A stretch of 64,000 nt of DNA from Symbiodinium natans. Lineage: Eukaryota > Sar > Dinophyceae > Suessiales > Symbiodiniaceae. The notes under the pieces were generated by a model. That model saw nothing but the letters and a program-made list of their open reading frames with translations. It had not been told where the DNA came from and did no database searches. A program made the position numbers and the translations under genes. Each line of letters opens with the position of its first letter. Within the stretch, counting starts at the first letter, position 1. The DNA lies in NCBI GenBank assembly GCA_905221605.1, contig CAJNDS010002484.1, positions 238,188 through 302,187 of the forward strand, written 5' to 3'. This document shows, one piece after another, positions 1 to 11,149 of this stretch.

Positions 1-69
1 ATTATAATTAATTCTGCTTTTGCGCTTCAGGTTCAGGCAGGGAAATTCACGGGCCCGGACGTACCCAAC

Positions 70-192
70 CCCCCACCCCCCCCCCCCCCCCCACCCCACC
101 CCCCCCCCCCCCCCACCCCCCCCCCCCCACCCCCCCCCCCCCCCACCCCCCCACCCCCCCCCCCCCCCCCACCCCCCCACCCCCCCCCCCAC
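70..192. repeat. Poly-C tract with A interruptions
   Basis: Nearly pure cytosine broken by single A residues. The long proline/histidine or glycine/valine reading frames across it are products of the repeat and not genes. Confidence 0.95.
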
Positions 193-269
193 CGCAGGAA
201 AGACCAGGCGCCAGAAAGCGCGCGTGGCTACTACTACTCCTACTCCTATTATTATTTATTATTTCTAGC

Positions 270-425
<156 letters not shown>

Positions 426-487
426 GCGACGGTGACGGCGACGGCGACGGCGACGGCGACGGCAACGACAACGACAACGACAACGTT
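426..487. repeat. CGACGG / ACAACG hexamer repeat
   Basis: Short array of cgacgg-like hexamers that decays into acaacg units, directly after the trinucleotide palindrome. Confidence 0.85.
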
Positions 488-2100
488 CGGACGTGCGGCA
501 AACGCGCGCGTTGGGAAAACGCGCGAATTCAATATCTTTTGTATCTTTCTTCGGAACCAGTTTCGCTGGCCTGCGTGGTACAGCAGCAATTTGAACGGTT
601 GCACAGATCGCGAATGTTCTGCTGGAAGCAGGTTTTGTTTGGGTTAGATCTTGTTTATTTTTCTGAAAAGTCGTGCGTTTCGCGTGGGAGGTCCTTCGGT
701 AGCAACCCATCCGCCAGTCGTGTGGCCTTCCGTTGTGCGGTCATACCGTTGCATGTGTGTTTGTGGCTTTGTATGCTATAAACTAGATTACTTGTTTATA
801 GTAGTTGGCAGTTGCCGAAGCAGTACTGCAGCATTTTCAAGGCCGAGGTGCTTGTGTCAAGACATGAGACCCATATGCGCTTGGGATGTCCAGTATACAA
901 ACAATTGGGTCTTGATCCGTCCGCGACGGCGAGGAAAAATCAGTTTGCTGATGTTTGCAGATGTAAGTCCCCACCCTGAACCTGAAATAAGATTCCCTAA
1001 ACAGAGCCGATGGAGTATCTCATTTAGTTCAAGAGACGAGAGCGCCCTGCAGGTTGCATGGTGGTTAGGCGAGATCGGTGAGTAACATGCTCGGTTGGAT
1101 TTGTAGCTTGAGCTGACCATGCTGAATCTTTGACATGTGAATATGCAATGCCTCGAGAAACGAAAAGGAAGCATGAACTTGAAATACCCGATTTTTGTGC
1201 ATTTGGGTGCCATCCAAGACTCACCACATGTAATTCGCACGGTGCTCCCCTCGAAGGATTGATATCATTTGATTCCCAAATGACGCTCATTTGTGAATGG
1301 CTAGGACCTACGACTACGCTTTGCATCTTGGATGAATCTTGCACCCATACACTGAGTCATCCAATATCTCATTGTACTTGATTTCACATTGCACAGATTG
1401 TGCTCTGTTTTTGGCTGAGCCCGGACCTTGTTTGGTGGATTGTTGAAGAGCCAAATGAAATGTGTCGGATGCTCCCATGTTTCTGTCTGTGTGTCCGGGG
1501 GATGGCTGCGAGGAAACCACGAGTTGAGAAAACGTTTCAGCAATTCGACCCAGATGGTTTTGGTCTCCTGGCAGTGACAACCTTACGTGTTTGGGAGCTT
1601 CGGTCGCATAACTTCTATCATCGAGGTGCGTCCCAACAGTTACTTCAACCCCAGCAGGCTCGATGAGTTATTGTCGTTGCTTCAATTCCGCAACACCAAT
1701 TCAAAAAGTTGCAATGATCAAATTGTGCTTGTTGATCACTGCAAGTGGAAAAATTTGGTTTCATCACCTTGCAGAAGCTGAAGCGAGTGGCCAGGCCTGT
1801 GATGCTGCGGAAATGAAGCATGTTGAGTTTGGATGTCTGACAGTTGTGAAAGAACCATTGGGCCTTCGCACTTTGACATTCATGTAAGTCGTACAATTGA
1901 ACACATTTATTTGGGTTTTTGATCATCTTCAACGAGCCGGATACCAGCCAGCATGTTGGCAGGAAGATTCCGTTGTCACACGTTCCCGCAACGACATGTT
2001 GAAGGTGCCCATTTGTCAGCCCCGCAAGCATTTCCCTATCAGCAGACCGGCAGCAGGCTCCCCCATGTTACGCGCGGAGACCCTGCGTGATTGATATCGT
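488..2100. other. Mostly unassigned region with one EF-hand-like fragment
   Basis: No clear gene was recognised. The only suggestive piece is at about 1502-1597, whose + translation contains FQQFDPDGFGLLAV. This looks like an EF-hand calcium loop (D at 1 and 3, G at 6, hydrophobic at 8), but position 12 is T, not E or D. It could be an exon of a gene upstream of the calpain or chance. Confidence 0.3.
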
Positions 2101-2112
2101 TCTGCTGCTGAG

Positions 2113-2998
2113 ATGCTGTGCTGCTTGGCCGCCGCCAGTGAAGCTGATGATGCCACCGAGTTCAAAGTTGACGTGGCGCAGCCGGGTGTTGGAGACGGTG
2201 TGAAGTATGGCATCAACATTCCCAAGGAGTACTTGGAAAGACTTTGGGTGGACCCTGACTTTCCTCCGACCCATGTCTCCTTAGGTCTTGCCAAGGAGAA
2301 GGCCTTGAGCGTAGCAGGAAGGTTGGTGAACCATGCCTGGTGTCCAATTTCCTACTCCAAGCCCGATCTTCCATTGTTTGCCGGGACCATTGATCCAACA
2401 TCATTGGGCCAGGGTGCCTTGGGAGATTGCTGGCTTATCACTGCAATCTCTACCATGGCAGAATACCCCGAATCGTTGAAACAGCTCTTTCTCACCAAGA
2501 AGCACAATGAGATCGGGCAGTATGTCCTTCGGCTCTATGACGCCGAAGACGGTGAGTGGCTGGATGTGAAGGTCGACTCCCTTGTTCCTATCGACTTGGG
2601 GGGCGGCATGGCCTACGAAGGGAAGCCCCTTGTTTATGTGAACCCCACCAAGCAGGAGGTGTGGATGTGCGTCCTGGAAAAGGCCGTGGCCAAGCTTTTT
2701 GGCAGCTATGCTCAGCTGAATGGCGGATTGGTAGGCACTGGATGGACGGCCATGACAGGGTGCACCGATATCCAGAACTATGAAGGGAATGGTGAGACCT
2801 TCAAGAAGTTGCGTAGCGGCTTTGACCTGCAGCTGTTGGATGCAGAATGGGACAAGCAGCGCGAGAAAGAGCACGCGCTTATGAATGCAGAAGAGTTCTT
2901 CAAGCTGCTTGATGAGTTTGATGGCAGGCACTTCCTCATGTGTTGCGGCATCATCGCCAAGAAGAATCCCAACCTCAAGGAGAATGTGGATGATGAGG
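2113..2998 (+). CDS. Calpain-like cysteine protease, exon A (catalytic Cys)
   Basis: Calpains are papain-fold intracellular proteases. This exon encodes about 295 residues. QGALGDCWL carries the nucleophile Cys (codon about 2428-2430) and the oxyanion Gln, and typical core strands follow (LRLYDAEDGEWLDVKVD, YVNPTKQEVWMCVLEKA). The ATG at 2113 is the first in frame, but an upstream exon is possible. The exon ends GAG-G before a GC donor at 2999; the 119-nt intron 2999-3117 restores the frame. No canonical EF-hand calpain tail is visible, as is common in protist calpain-like proteins. Confidence 0.9.
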
Positions 2999-3117
2999 GC
3001 AGTGACTTGCTGTTGGTTAGCAGGGGAATGAGGAAATTCGAGCCCTGTATATTCTGTGAGGGGTTATACAAAGGGGTACCTCATTCCCCCATTCCCTCCC
3101 TCCTAAGCAACAGCAAG

Positions 3118-3377
3118 GTGAGGGCACCTGGGAGAACGGCCTCTACACCAAGCACGCCTATGCGATCCTGGGAACCTATGAGGGCCATGGGGTGCAGTTG
3201 ATCCGATGCCGAAACCCTTGGGGCACAAGCAAGGAGTACGACGGTGATTGGGGTGATCAGTCCTCCAAGTGGAAGGAGTTTCCAGAAGTGGCCAAAGAAG
3301 TGAAGTTTGAGCCGCGCGCAGATGGTGTTTTCTGGATGTCAGCCAAAGATTTCTGCTCCAACTTCACAAACGTGCAG
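3118..3377 (+). CDS. Calpain-like cysteine protease, exon B (catalytic His and Asn)
   Basis: Continues exon A in frame after a GC-AG intron. It encodes GLYTKHAYAILGTYEG, with the catalytic His (codon about 3153), and LIRCRNPWG, with the catalytic Asn (about 3213), in the order and spacing of family C2. The exon closes with the DGVFWMSAKDFCSNFTNVQ stretch, typical of the end of the catalytic core. The donor is GC at 3378 or GT at 3384; both keep phase 0. With exon A, all three catalytic residues are present, so the enzyme looks intact. Confidence 0.9.
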
Positions 3378-3438
3378 GCCAGGGTGGGTTAGATGTTCCC
3401 AAACATGTTTCTAAAAAACATGGCTGAAAGTTTTGCAG

Positions 3439-3722
3439 GACATCAACGGCAACTTCCAGAGTTTGATCTAGATCCTTGTTCCCCTTGGCTGGAACCTTAT
3501 CTTTCTGAGGTGCTGAAGCAGAGCATGCCCGGACCAAAATCCGTGGAGCTCCCCTACGAGGCGGCGCGGGCCAAGAAGATGAAAGAAGACGCTGAACGGC
3601 TTCAACGGGTCAAAGCCGAGCTCTACGAGAATCTCGGCTCCTCTGTAGGTGACGAGGGGGGGAACCTGGTCCCATCAGAGAACCGGGATCCGAGTCAGGT
3701 GTCTACCGAGTGCAAGGAGTAG
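3439..3722 (+). CDS. Probable C-terminal exon after the calpain core
   Basis: After ttgcag at 3433-3438 an open frame encodes a charged helix (EAARAKKMKEDAERLQRVKA) and ends at a stop at 3722. Splicing exon B directly in phase 0 would instead give a short tail stopping near 3469, so the true junction is uncertain. It may be a calpain C-terminal extension or the end of a neighbouring gene. Confidence 0.45.
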
Positions 3723-4047
3723 AACGAGTCAAGAAATGAGGTGCTGTGAACGATTCTTGGAAGGTCACGACATGGGTGACAAATACGCTGAATAGCCTGC
3801 CAAATTCAGATTGCAGCAGCTACGCAGTGGAAAGCAACGCAGAGCAATGGCTCGTAGACCGGAGTTTCTCAGACCCCGGCTCTTCGGTTCCTCCCTCGTG
3901 GAATAGCCAACCTCATACAACTCTTAATCCCAATGCAGAATACTCGGAGACAATGTGACGGGTATCCAGATTTGATGTTTCGTGGGTCTCTGACATCCAA
4001 GGAATGGTGGATGGTACACAGGGGAAGCTGTGAGTTGGCGAGGTGGA

Positions 4048-4245
4048 GATCCACAGCCAGGCATGCGCATCTATGAAGACCCTGAGACGTTCAAGTATGT
4101 TGCCAAGAGGCTCGTGGAGTTATGGGGATGCCCTGATTTCATGTCCAAGGACTTTTCAGAGCACGCCAGAACCAAGCTGCCCCCAGTACTCAGGAAGGAA
4201 TTGATAGACCGGCACAGGGCTACGGCCCCCAAAGGGCGACGCTAA
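4048..4245 (+). CDS. Possible exon of unknown function
   Basis: Open frame with protein-like composition (RIYEDPETFKYVAKRLVELW) ending at a stop at 4243-4245. It could be an alternative last exon of the calpain gene. No domain was recognised. Confidence 0.4.
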   Translation, partial: DPQPGMRIYEDPETFKYVAKRLVELWGCPDFMSKDFSEHARTKLPPVLRKELIDRHRATAPKGRR

Positions 4246-4259
4246 AAGCAAGATAACTC

Positions 4260-5120
4260 CAAAGTTCAAAACCTTTTGACACAAGGTAAGTCTTGCGAAG
4301 CCTTCGGATGGGCATGGCTTTGTACAGCTCGGACCTTTAAAAGGCGACACCTGACGAATTCCTGCTCTTTTTCCGTGCTAGCTGCTGGTTAAATCCCAGC
4401 AGCGCGGACATGCGAACGGTTTCACCACGCCCCATGAAGGCCTTGGCGGTGTCCCAAAAACGAGCGATAGACAAGCAACCAGTTGGTTCGAAGTTACCAG
4501 CCTGGAAAGCCAGTGGTCGTTGGCTCTTCCTTGGCATCCTGGGTTTGGGTGGATAAAGAAACAAGGAACAACACACGATGGAGTGAGCAATGGCAGAAAG
4601 TGACGAAATCCTCACGAGAAGTCAAAGGCGTGGAAGAATATGATCAGCAGATAGAACAAGAACAATTGAAACGCAAAAATAGACAGATCCACGGGGAGAT
4701 CACGTTTCGTTTTGCGCCTTGTGTTTCCGGGCTAGGAACTTGGGAAAGATCTTCGTGAGGAGCATCTGCAGGAGCCTAGTGGCTACCACCTTGAGCTGCA
4801 GCTAAGCTGCAACAAACTCGGAGTATTGTAAATCATGGCATAATCATGGTGTAATGATTACGGGTATAAAAATCATAACTCGTCAGGGCAATAGTAGAAC
4901 TGCTCAAGAATTAACGTATGCAATGGTTTAGTAATTGTACATAGTCATGGTACGTATGATCATGAAACGCTAGCGGTATCATAGTAAGCACACAGTGTAT
5001 TGTGTCTCCGCAACAGGACAGTTTTTGCGTTTTTGGGTTTGAGAGCAGACGGGCTTGTGTAACCTCCTTTGTCGCGGAAGGAACGACAAAAGCCTTCAAA
5101 ACGAGTCCATGCTGAGGATG
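4260..5120. other. No recognised gene
   Basis: Unique-looking sequence without convincing exons. It becomes AT-richer from about 4830 to 4990. Confidence 0.4.
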
Positions 5121-5135
5121 GAGTAAACAACTTCA

Positions 5136-5275
5136 AACCCCAAACCCCAAACCCCAAACCCTAAACCCCAAAACCCAAACCCCAAACCCCAATCCCTAAA
5201 CCCTAAACCCTAAACCCTAAACCCTAAACCCTAAACCCTAAACCCTAAACCCTAAACCCTAAACCCTAAACCCTA
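5136..5275. repeat. Interstitial telomeric tract (CCCTAAA)n
   Basis: Variant CCCCAAA units pass into perfect CCCTAAA units. This is the plant/dinoflagellate telomere repeat, C-rich strand on +. Confidence 0.97.
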
Positions 5276-5529
5276 CACTGCAACTTGAGGAGTGATAGGA
5301 GTCGTTTGCTTGGCAGTGCGAGGTCTCGCCCCATGCCAGGACATGTTGGATCTGGCTGACAAGGACCTTGGCCCTTCGTGGCCTGTCGGCGCTCACGTAG
5401 AAAGGGTGGGAAAGAGTGGTGCGACAACGCAAGCCATTTTGAGATGGAAGCAAAGAACTTCTGCCATTGGCGCCAAGCCTCCCAGCTTTCAATTTCTCAT
5501 CTGCTTCCTGGGATTGTTGCCCCGGGGTT

Positions 5530-5622
5530 TGCGTGCGATTGTGTTGCATGAGGATAAAGGTGGGGTTGTAAGTCAAAACGACTTCATGATCTTTATGGAG
5601 GACACGGGGCTGCTCCGGCAGT
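5530..5622 (+). CDS. Exon-like segment with degenerate EF-hand
   Basis: The + frame reads AIVLHEDKGGVVSQNDFMIF. The stretch HEDKGGVVSQND has D at 3, G at 6, V at 8 and D at 12 of an EF-hand loop but H instead of D at position 1. The upstream part of the same frame (LDLADKDLGPSW, about 5347) may belong to the same protein. No other domain is visible. Confidence 0.4.
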
Positions 5623-5729
5623 TTTGGTGCGTTTGGTCAATTCTGAGAAGTTTACATAGATCCAGCAGATTGAACTTTTCAAGACTTTTCAAGCTGACTG
5701 CAACCAAACCTCGAGTTATATGTTGATCT

Positions 5730-6170
5730 GTTGAGCATGGTTGCAAACCGGATGTTCTTCTGCTTTTTGTAAAGATTTTAATGTCACTGCCTGTCTTGTC
5801 TACCTGGGCGTAATCTGAGCGGTTTTAGCTTTGATCGGGTCAACCACCGCTTCCACGTGTGCCCCCGAGGTTGAGTTTCTTCATATCTCAAGAACATGTA
5901 GGTTTCCCTGTGGTGTAGGAACGTGGCATGTGGTGATGTCAGCAATGTATGCTCAGTCCCTTGAGTAGCTCGTGCTTTCTCCTAGGAACAGCGTATGCTG
6001 GCTCAGAGTGGCGAAGTACGGCTCAGAATCCGTGGAATCCTCTCTGTTCCCAGCGTGGAACTGGTGGCCCTTCTGGGCTACTGAGAAGGTGTCCTCCGCC
6101 CGGCATTCGACAGGTTTCAAGCAAAAAGGGTGGATTGCTGGGACTTGGTGAAACATGGTGAAAACGACCT
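5730..6170. other. No recognised gene
   Basis: No convincing exon or repeat. Confidence 0.35.
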
Positions 6171-6171
6171 C

Positions 6172-6393
6172 ATCCACCAGCCACCTCCAGTTTGGCTACC
6201 TGCCAAAACATTTTTTTCGAATCTCACGTTTGCTCCACACTGCGAGCTCGTCCAGGTGAGGACTTGCCCACGCACCGAGCAGATCATGATCCGACTGGTT
6301 GTCCCAACAAAACTAGATGTTGGGTTTCTGCCAGGAAGTTGGTACTTAGTGAGGAATCTCCGAGGGCCATTGGTCCTCCTTCAGACTTTTTGA
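6172..6393 (+). CDS. Possible exon, unknown protein
   Basis: Open frame with protein-like composition (VWLPAKTFFSNLTFAPHCEL, then LDVGFLPGSWYLVRNL), ending at a stop near 6393. A GTGAGG donor-like site follows CTCGTCCAG at about 6256, so only the first part may be exon. Not recognised. Confidence 0.35.
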   Translation: MHQPPPVWLPAKTFFSNLTFAPHCELVQVRTCPRTEQIMIRLVVPTKLDVGFLPGSWYLVRNLRGPLVLLQTF

Positions 6394-6399
6394 CATAAA

Positions 6400-7290
6400 C
6401 AAGACTCTTTAGTTGAAGTCCCCAAATCGCAACCGCTCAAGGAGCGGCCCTGCACGGACATGTTGATAGGACATACATGGGGGGTTTCCGAAATTAGAGG
6501 TATTTTATTGGGGCCACTAAAAAGGATTGGATGTTTTCTTCTACAGATTGACCGACAACTTTCAGCGTACCGAATATACCGATCTTTCTTTGTTGAAATC
6601 CGATCGCAAACGCGTAAAGAAACGGGCGTGCAGGAACAACATGTGTAATGTTTTTGGATTTAGCATCTCAATGCCGTGCACTCGAGTTCATGTAAGCTTA
6701 TCACTGGCAAAAGCAGGATTTCGTTTATGGGTCGCCCTTTTGCCACAAAGGACTTTGCAGTGCTTTTGAAGGCAAGTCGAAAATGTCCCCAGATGGCATG
6801 CCGTTAAGCACATCGGTCGGTGAGAACAGTTCCCAACTCGAGCTGCCCTGCTTTGATTATGTCTTGCCTTGGATTCGCAAGTTAAGTCACAAATCAGAGA
6901 GTGTAAGCAAATCCGTGTGAAACATTGGTTTCGATGATCGCCGTGTCAAACATTGGTTTCGATGATCGCAGTCCAAATTCGGTTGATGTGAGCGCAAGGG
7001 GTCTTCAGGGATTTGAAATGTGAACATATGGAATGTTTGTTCTTGTCGATGGTGGTGTTGTTTGTGCTAAGTTTCCTTGCTGAGGCGATCTTGGTGCATC
7101 TTCGATCACGTTGCTTTTGAACTTGTAGCCAGCATGTTTGATTAATCTCATGTTCAGGCTGGTATTTAGCATCGTTTCCACTTTGGCTCCGCCGCTCTCA
7201 GATCACAGGTGACGCATAGTCTGCATACTCAGCATGTGTGAGCCGCGAAGTTTAACGAAACTGTCATGCTTGACGTTGCAGCGCCCCACC
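6400..7290. other. No recognised gene
   Basis: The only structure noticed is a short direct duplication of aaacattggtttcgatgatcgc at about 6920 and 6947. Confidence 0.35.
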
Positions 7291-7499
7291 CTTAGGAAGT
7301 GTCGAACATGGCACACCCCGGCAACCTTGTAGTCGTAGCTTCAAGGAAACGTAATCTGGCACAATTTTACCCGAGATTGTGTTACATGAATGGCGGCCGT
7401 GGAGGCAAGACTTTGATTCGGAGCTTAGTGCTTGGGGCCCGCATCATTGTGCCCTTGCCTCAGGAGGAGCTCTTGTCTGAAGCCGCAATTCCGTCAAAG

Positions 7500-7620
7500 G
7501 TGGGCTGACGACGACGTGGAAAGTTTCGGCATGCTGTCGTTCACGAAACATGTCTGGGCACATACGCAGGGCACGATGCAAAAAGACATCAACCTGCACG
7601 CTGCCGACCAGCGAGTTGAG
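7500..7620 (+). CDS. Exon, unknown protein
   Basis: Between an AG|G acceptor (caaag|g) and a strong donor (gag|gtgggt) lies an open frame of about 40 codons: DDDVESFGMLSFTKHVWAHT, then QKDINLHAADQRVE. Composition and boundaries are those of a real exon. The product was not recognised. Confidence 0.6.
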
Positions 7621-8046
7621 GTGGGTTTTTGTGACTTCCCAGACAAATATGGGTGCTATGTGCTGTTCGTGGTGTTTGTGGGACATCCAAGAAAGCGCCC
7701 CCCCTCCATATCAGCCGTTCGAATGTCGTGTCGCTTCGCCGATTGTAACCCGATGAGGCCATACCACCCACTTCGTGCGCTAGTTGCAAGCAATTGCTTA
7801 ATTGCTTTGTGTCGAATGTCGGGAGGTTGTGTCCAAGAAGGCAGCGGGCCCAGTCTTGTGTTGAGTTTGCAGCTTGTGCCATGAGTCGTCTAGGTGTGGT
7901 AGACCTGAAGCTGGACAACCAGCACGCATTGAAGCTACTTTCTTCCGTGTCGTGTTTTTGTATTCTGCCTCACCTTTTTCTACCTTATTCCAAATTTCTC
8001 CGTACGAGATGCGGGCTTCGAGCCATGCTCCCAAGTTTTACTGCAG

Positions 8047-8149
8047 CTTCGCGCTGAGGCTCGAGATTTGCTGGATGCATCCGCTGCGCTGGAGATATCG
8101 TTGCGTGAGCACAAGGAGCGCATGGAAATGAGCGCATGGGAATGCACAG
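8047..8149 (+). CDS. Exon, helical/coiled-coil unknown protein
   Basis: Follows ctgcag and encodes LRAEARDLLDASAALEISLR, then EHKERMEM, a charged amphipathic helix. It ends at a GC donor (cacag|gctc) or at an earlier GA site. Probably the same gene as 7500-7620 and 8388-8446. Confidence 0.55.
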
Positions 8150-8387
8150 GCTCTGGCGGCTCGGGTTTGCAAGTTCTGGGGTCTGGATGTGTGCTTTGGG
8201 ATTGTTCCCGCCTTTCGTCTTGGGGACTTCCAGATGTTTAGGATTTGTTTTTTGGATTCTCATGTTCACGATGTTGGGATTTCAGAGGTTTTATGCTTAA
8301 CTGGTCATACAGCGGCCACCGAGACGTCAAGACGATTTTGCTGTGCTTCCGTTTTGTGTGAGCTCGTCATTGTGCTGAGCAGTGCAG

Positions 8388-8446
8388 GACTTTCTGCAAG
8401 CATTGGCCGGCTTGGGCGATAGAGCAAGCAAGCTCGATCCAGGCAG
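8388..8446 (+). CDS. Exon, unknown protein
   Basis: gtgcag|GAC opens a frame DFLQALAGLGDRASKLDPG that ends at gcag|gtgtcgg. Short helical segment; no domain assigned. Confidence 0.55.
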
Positions 8447-8595
8447 GTGTCGGCATCGGATCTTGAAGCGTCCTGTGAAAACTTTTCTTGCAGATTGCCA
8501 GACTCTTCCCAGAGCCCCCAAAACCCAAACCCCAAACCCAAATTTCAGGCCTAGCGGCACGGGCCGGCCCCCGCACCCCAAAGCACGAAACCTTG

Positions 8596-9294
8596 AACCT
8601 TGGCACTGTCTTCTCTTTCCGTTTTCTTTGTCCTTTGTCTTTGTCTCTCTCCTCTCGCTCTCTTTCCATTTTTCTTTGTCCTTTTTTCTTTTTCGCTCTC
8701 CTCTCTCTCTCTCTCTCGCTCTCTCGCGTGTTTTTTTTTCTGTCTTTGTTTCTTCCTCTCTCTACTTGCCTGTTTTTCTTTTTCTCTGTATTTATCTTTC
8801 TCCTCTTGCTTCCCTGCGCTTCCTTGTTTTTATATCCTCTTTCTCTTTATCTTTTCGTCTCTCTTTATCTTTATTCTCCTCTGCTTCCTTGTTTTCATGA
8901 TCTCTTTCTCTTTATCTTTTTTGTTTCTCTTTCTCTTTATTCTCTGTCTCTTCAATATCTTTTTCCTTCTACTTCTCTTTGTCTGTCTCTCTCTCTCTCT
9001 TTCTCTTTCTCTTTGTCTTGCTGTTGGTCTTTCTCTGTTTCTTTTCCTCTCTTTGTTTCTCCTTCACCTCTCTCTTTTTTCTTTTCTTTCTGTTGCTGTT
9101 AGTCTTCCTCTGTCTGTCTCTCTCTCTCTCTCTCTCTCGCTCTCTCTCTTCTTTGTTTTTTTTTAAAATCTCTCTCCCTCTCTATCTTCTCACTTTCTCT
9201 TGTTCGTTCACCTTTCTCTTCTTCGTTCACCTTTGTCTCTTTTTCTCTTTCATTCTTCGTCTCCTTCTCTCTGTCTCTCTTTCTCCTGCCTTCG

Positions 9295-9295
<1 letters not shown>
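8596..9295. repeat. CT-rich low-complexity region
   Basis: About 700 bp of ctctctt/ctttt polypyrimidine. Long Ser/Leu/Phe reading frames here are repeat artefacts. Confidence 0.95.

Positions 9296-9340
<45 letters not shown>
9296..9340. repeat. Poly-C run
   Basis: Over 40 consecutive C residues followed by a short (CG)n run. Confidence 0.95.
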
Positions 9341-10270
9341 CCCGCGCGCGCGCGCGCACCCGCATCAGGAGCATCATTGGGGTTGGTTTGGGAGCCCAAA
9401 AGACATTCTAAGCATGAGTTTTGCCTTCGAAAAACCTTCAGAAAACGCTGTAAACACGTGTTTTTGAGCTTGGGAAGCCTTTTGGAACCGAGGAAGAGAG
9501 AGCATCATGAGCATCAGCGGCCTCCCCCAGGCCATCCGAAACCTCCTGGAACGCTTGCGTGCCCACCAAACCCCCAAAAGCAAGACCCCGAATGCCCTTA
9601 AGCGCACTCGGGGTCCTGCTGTTCGGGTGTTTTGTAGGCACGAAGCCGTTCGAGCGCGTAAAATGAGCGATTTTAGGGGCGTTTTTACGTGGACCCACAA
9701 AACACTCGGTATTTACGAGGTTTTCTGCTGTTGGAACACCCCCCCAAACCGAGCATCATGAGCATCAGCTGGGTCTCTGGGCCGTGGGCCCGGACCCCCC
9801 CACGAAGCCCATGAGAAACGATGGCTCGATGATGCACCCGGACCCCGCGCATCAGCAGCATCAGCAGACCCCCCCCCCGACGTGGGTTTCGATGATGCGC
9901 ACTTTGGGGGCGGGTCAAGGGCAACAAGGGTGGGGGTCGGAGGCACGCGTGAAAACCCTCATAAAAACACGGTATTTACGGTGATTTCAGCGTTTTTCAG
10001 CGTTTTTTCTTGCCTTGGGTCCGCGGGCCAGGGCTGCTGATGCTCATGATGCTCGCCTGGTTTTGGGCTTCCGGTACCCCCCCCAAACCTTGAAAAACAT
10101 GGTTTCGGCCTGGCGCGCGCCCCATGTGAAAAGCTAGGGTCGATGATGCGCGCCCGTGAGGGTTTAATGGGGTGCTGCGGGTGTTTTGTGGCCTCGGTTT
10201 TTCGTAAAAACCCATGGTTTTTACGAGGTTTTCGTGCTTTTCGCACCACCGCGTGTTGCGTCCCCTTGGA
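9341..10270. repeat. Dispersed GCATCATGAGCATCAG-type repeat cluster
   Basis: Related copies occur at about 9361, 9504, 9755 and 9847, and inverted at about 10035. Each is near a second motif, ggtatttacg/gtttttacg, flanked by gttttc (9708, 9971, 10214). The region appears to be built from rearranged copies of one unit. No gene recognised. Confidence 0.6.
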
Positions 10271-10499
10271 TGCCGTTTCGGAGGCCTCCCGAAGGGCCCC
10301 GCGCGAATTTGAAGCAATTTTGGGCGGGGTCGGCGGCTCGGGCGCTCGCCCCTTAAAGCTAGCGCTTTAGTGCGACGCGGGCTCCGCCCTGGACCACGGG
10401 CGGCGCGGGGGCCGGATTTAAGAGCCTCCGGCTCAAGCCGCCGACCCCGCTGGAGCATAGTTGAAAGGTTTAAGGATGCCAAAAGTTGATTTGCTTGAG

Positions 10500-10660
10500 C
10501 CTCTGTGAAACGTTGGGGGGGGGGGTAGGGGGTAGCACCAGGACCCAAACAGGAGCTGAAGCCAGCTTGAAGGAGGGCAGCCTCACAATTCAAGCCCAAC
10601 AACCGGAGAGGGGGGGGTAGGGGGGGTAGAGGGGGGGGGGGGTGGGTTAGGGGGGCTGGG
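10500..10660. repeat. G-rich low-complexity stretch
   Basis: Runs of 6-12 G separated by short spacers (10516-10527, 10599-10650); potential G-quadruplex DNA. Confidence 0.8.
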
Positions 10661-10842
10661 TGGGTTTTTTCCCAAGGACCCCTATGTCCTGTGCGAAACC
10701 GCCTATGGTCCGTGAGTTTATGCGGTGTGGGTGGCCTGGCCCTCCATGGAAAAGCTGCCCGTACCCCCGCTACCCCCCCCCCCCCGCGTTTTGGGGGGGT
10801 AAGGAGGGAACCCCCATCCAACACGCCGCCAGGGTCGGCGGA

Positions 10843-10960
10843 CCCCAAACCCCACACCCCAAACCCCAAACCCCAAACCCCAAACCCCAAACCCCAAACC
10901 CCGAACCCCGAACCCCGAACCCCAAACCCCAAACCCCAAACCCTAAACCCTAAACCCTTA
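10843..10960. repeat. Variant telomeric tract (CCCCAAA)n to (CCCTAAA)n
   Basis: Mostly CCCCAAA and CCCCGAA units ending in CCCTAAA. Confidence 0.95.
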
Positions 10961-11059
10961 ATCGCCCAAAAATCCTAAGCCGCCGACATCTGGGGCCAGC
11001 AAAGCCTCAGAGTGCGAGGCATCGGGCAAGGCGAGCCCAACTTCAACTTGCCAGGTGTG

Positions 11060-11142
11060 GAGGGTTTAGGGTTTAGGGTTTAGGGTTCAGGGTTGAGGGT
11101 TTAGGGTTTAGGGTTCAGGGTTTAGGGTTTAGGGTTTAGGGA
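11060..11142. repeat. Telomeric tract (TTTAGGG)n
   Basis: G-rich strand on +, with a few TTCAGGG variants. With 10843-10960 it forms a convergent C-strand/G-strand pair. Confidence 0.95.
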
Positions 11143-11149
11143 AGCTTGG

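Noticed and set aside
8382-9467. Long Ser/Leu/Phe frames that look like membrane proteins
   Set aside because: Pure CT-repeat translation; hydrophobicity follows from TTT/CTC codons.
9997-10932. 311-residue minus-strand frame
   Set aside because: Runs through telomeric and G/C homopolymer repeats (GFGVWGLGFGVWG is translated CCCCAAA); no domain.
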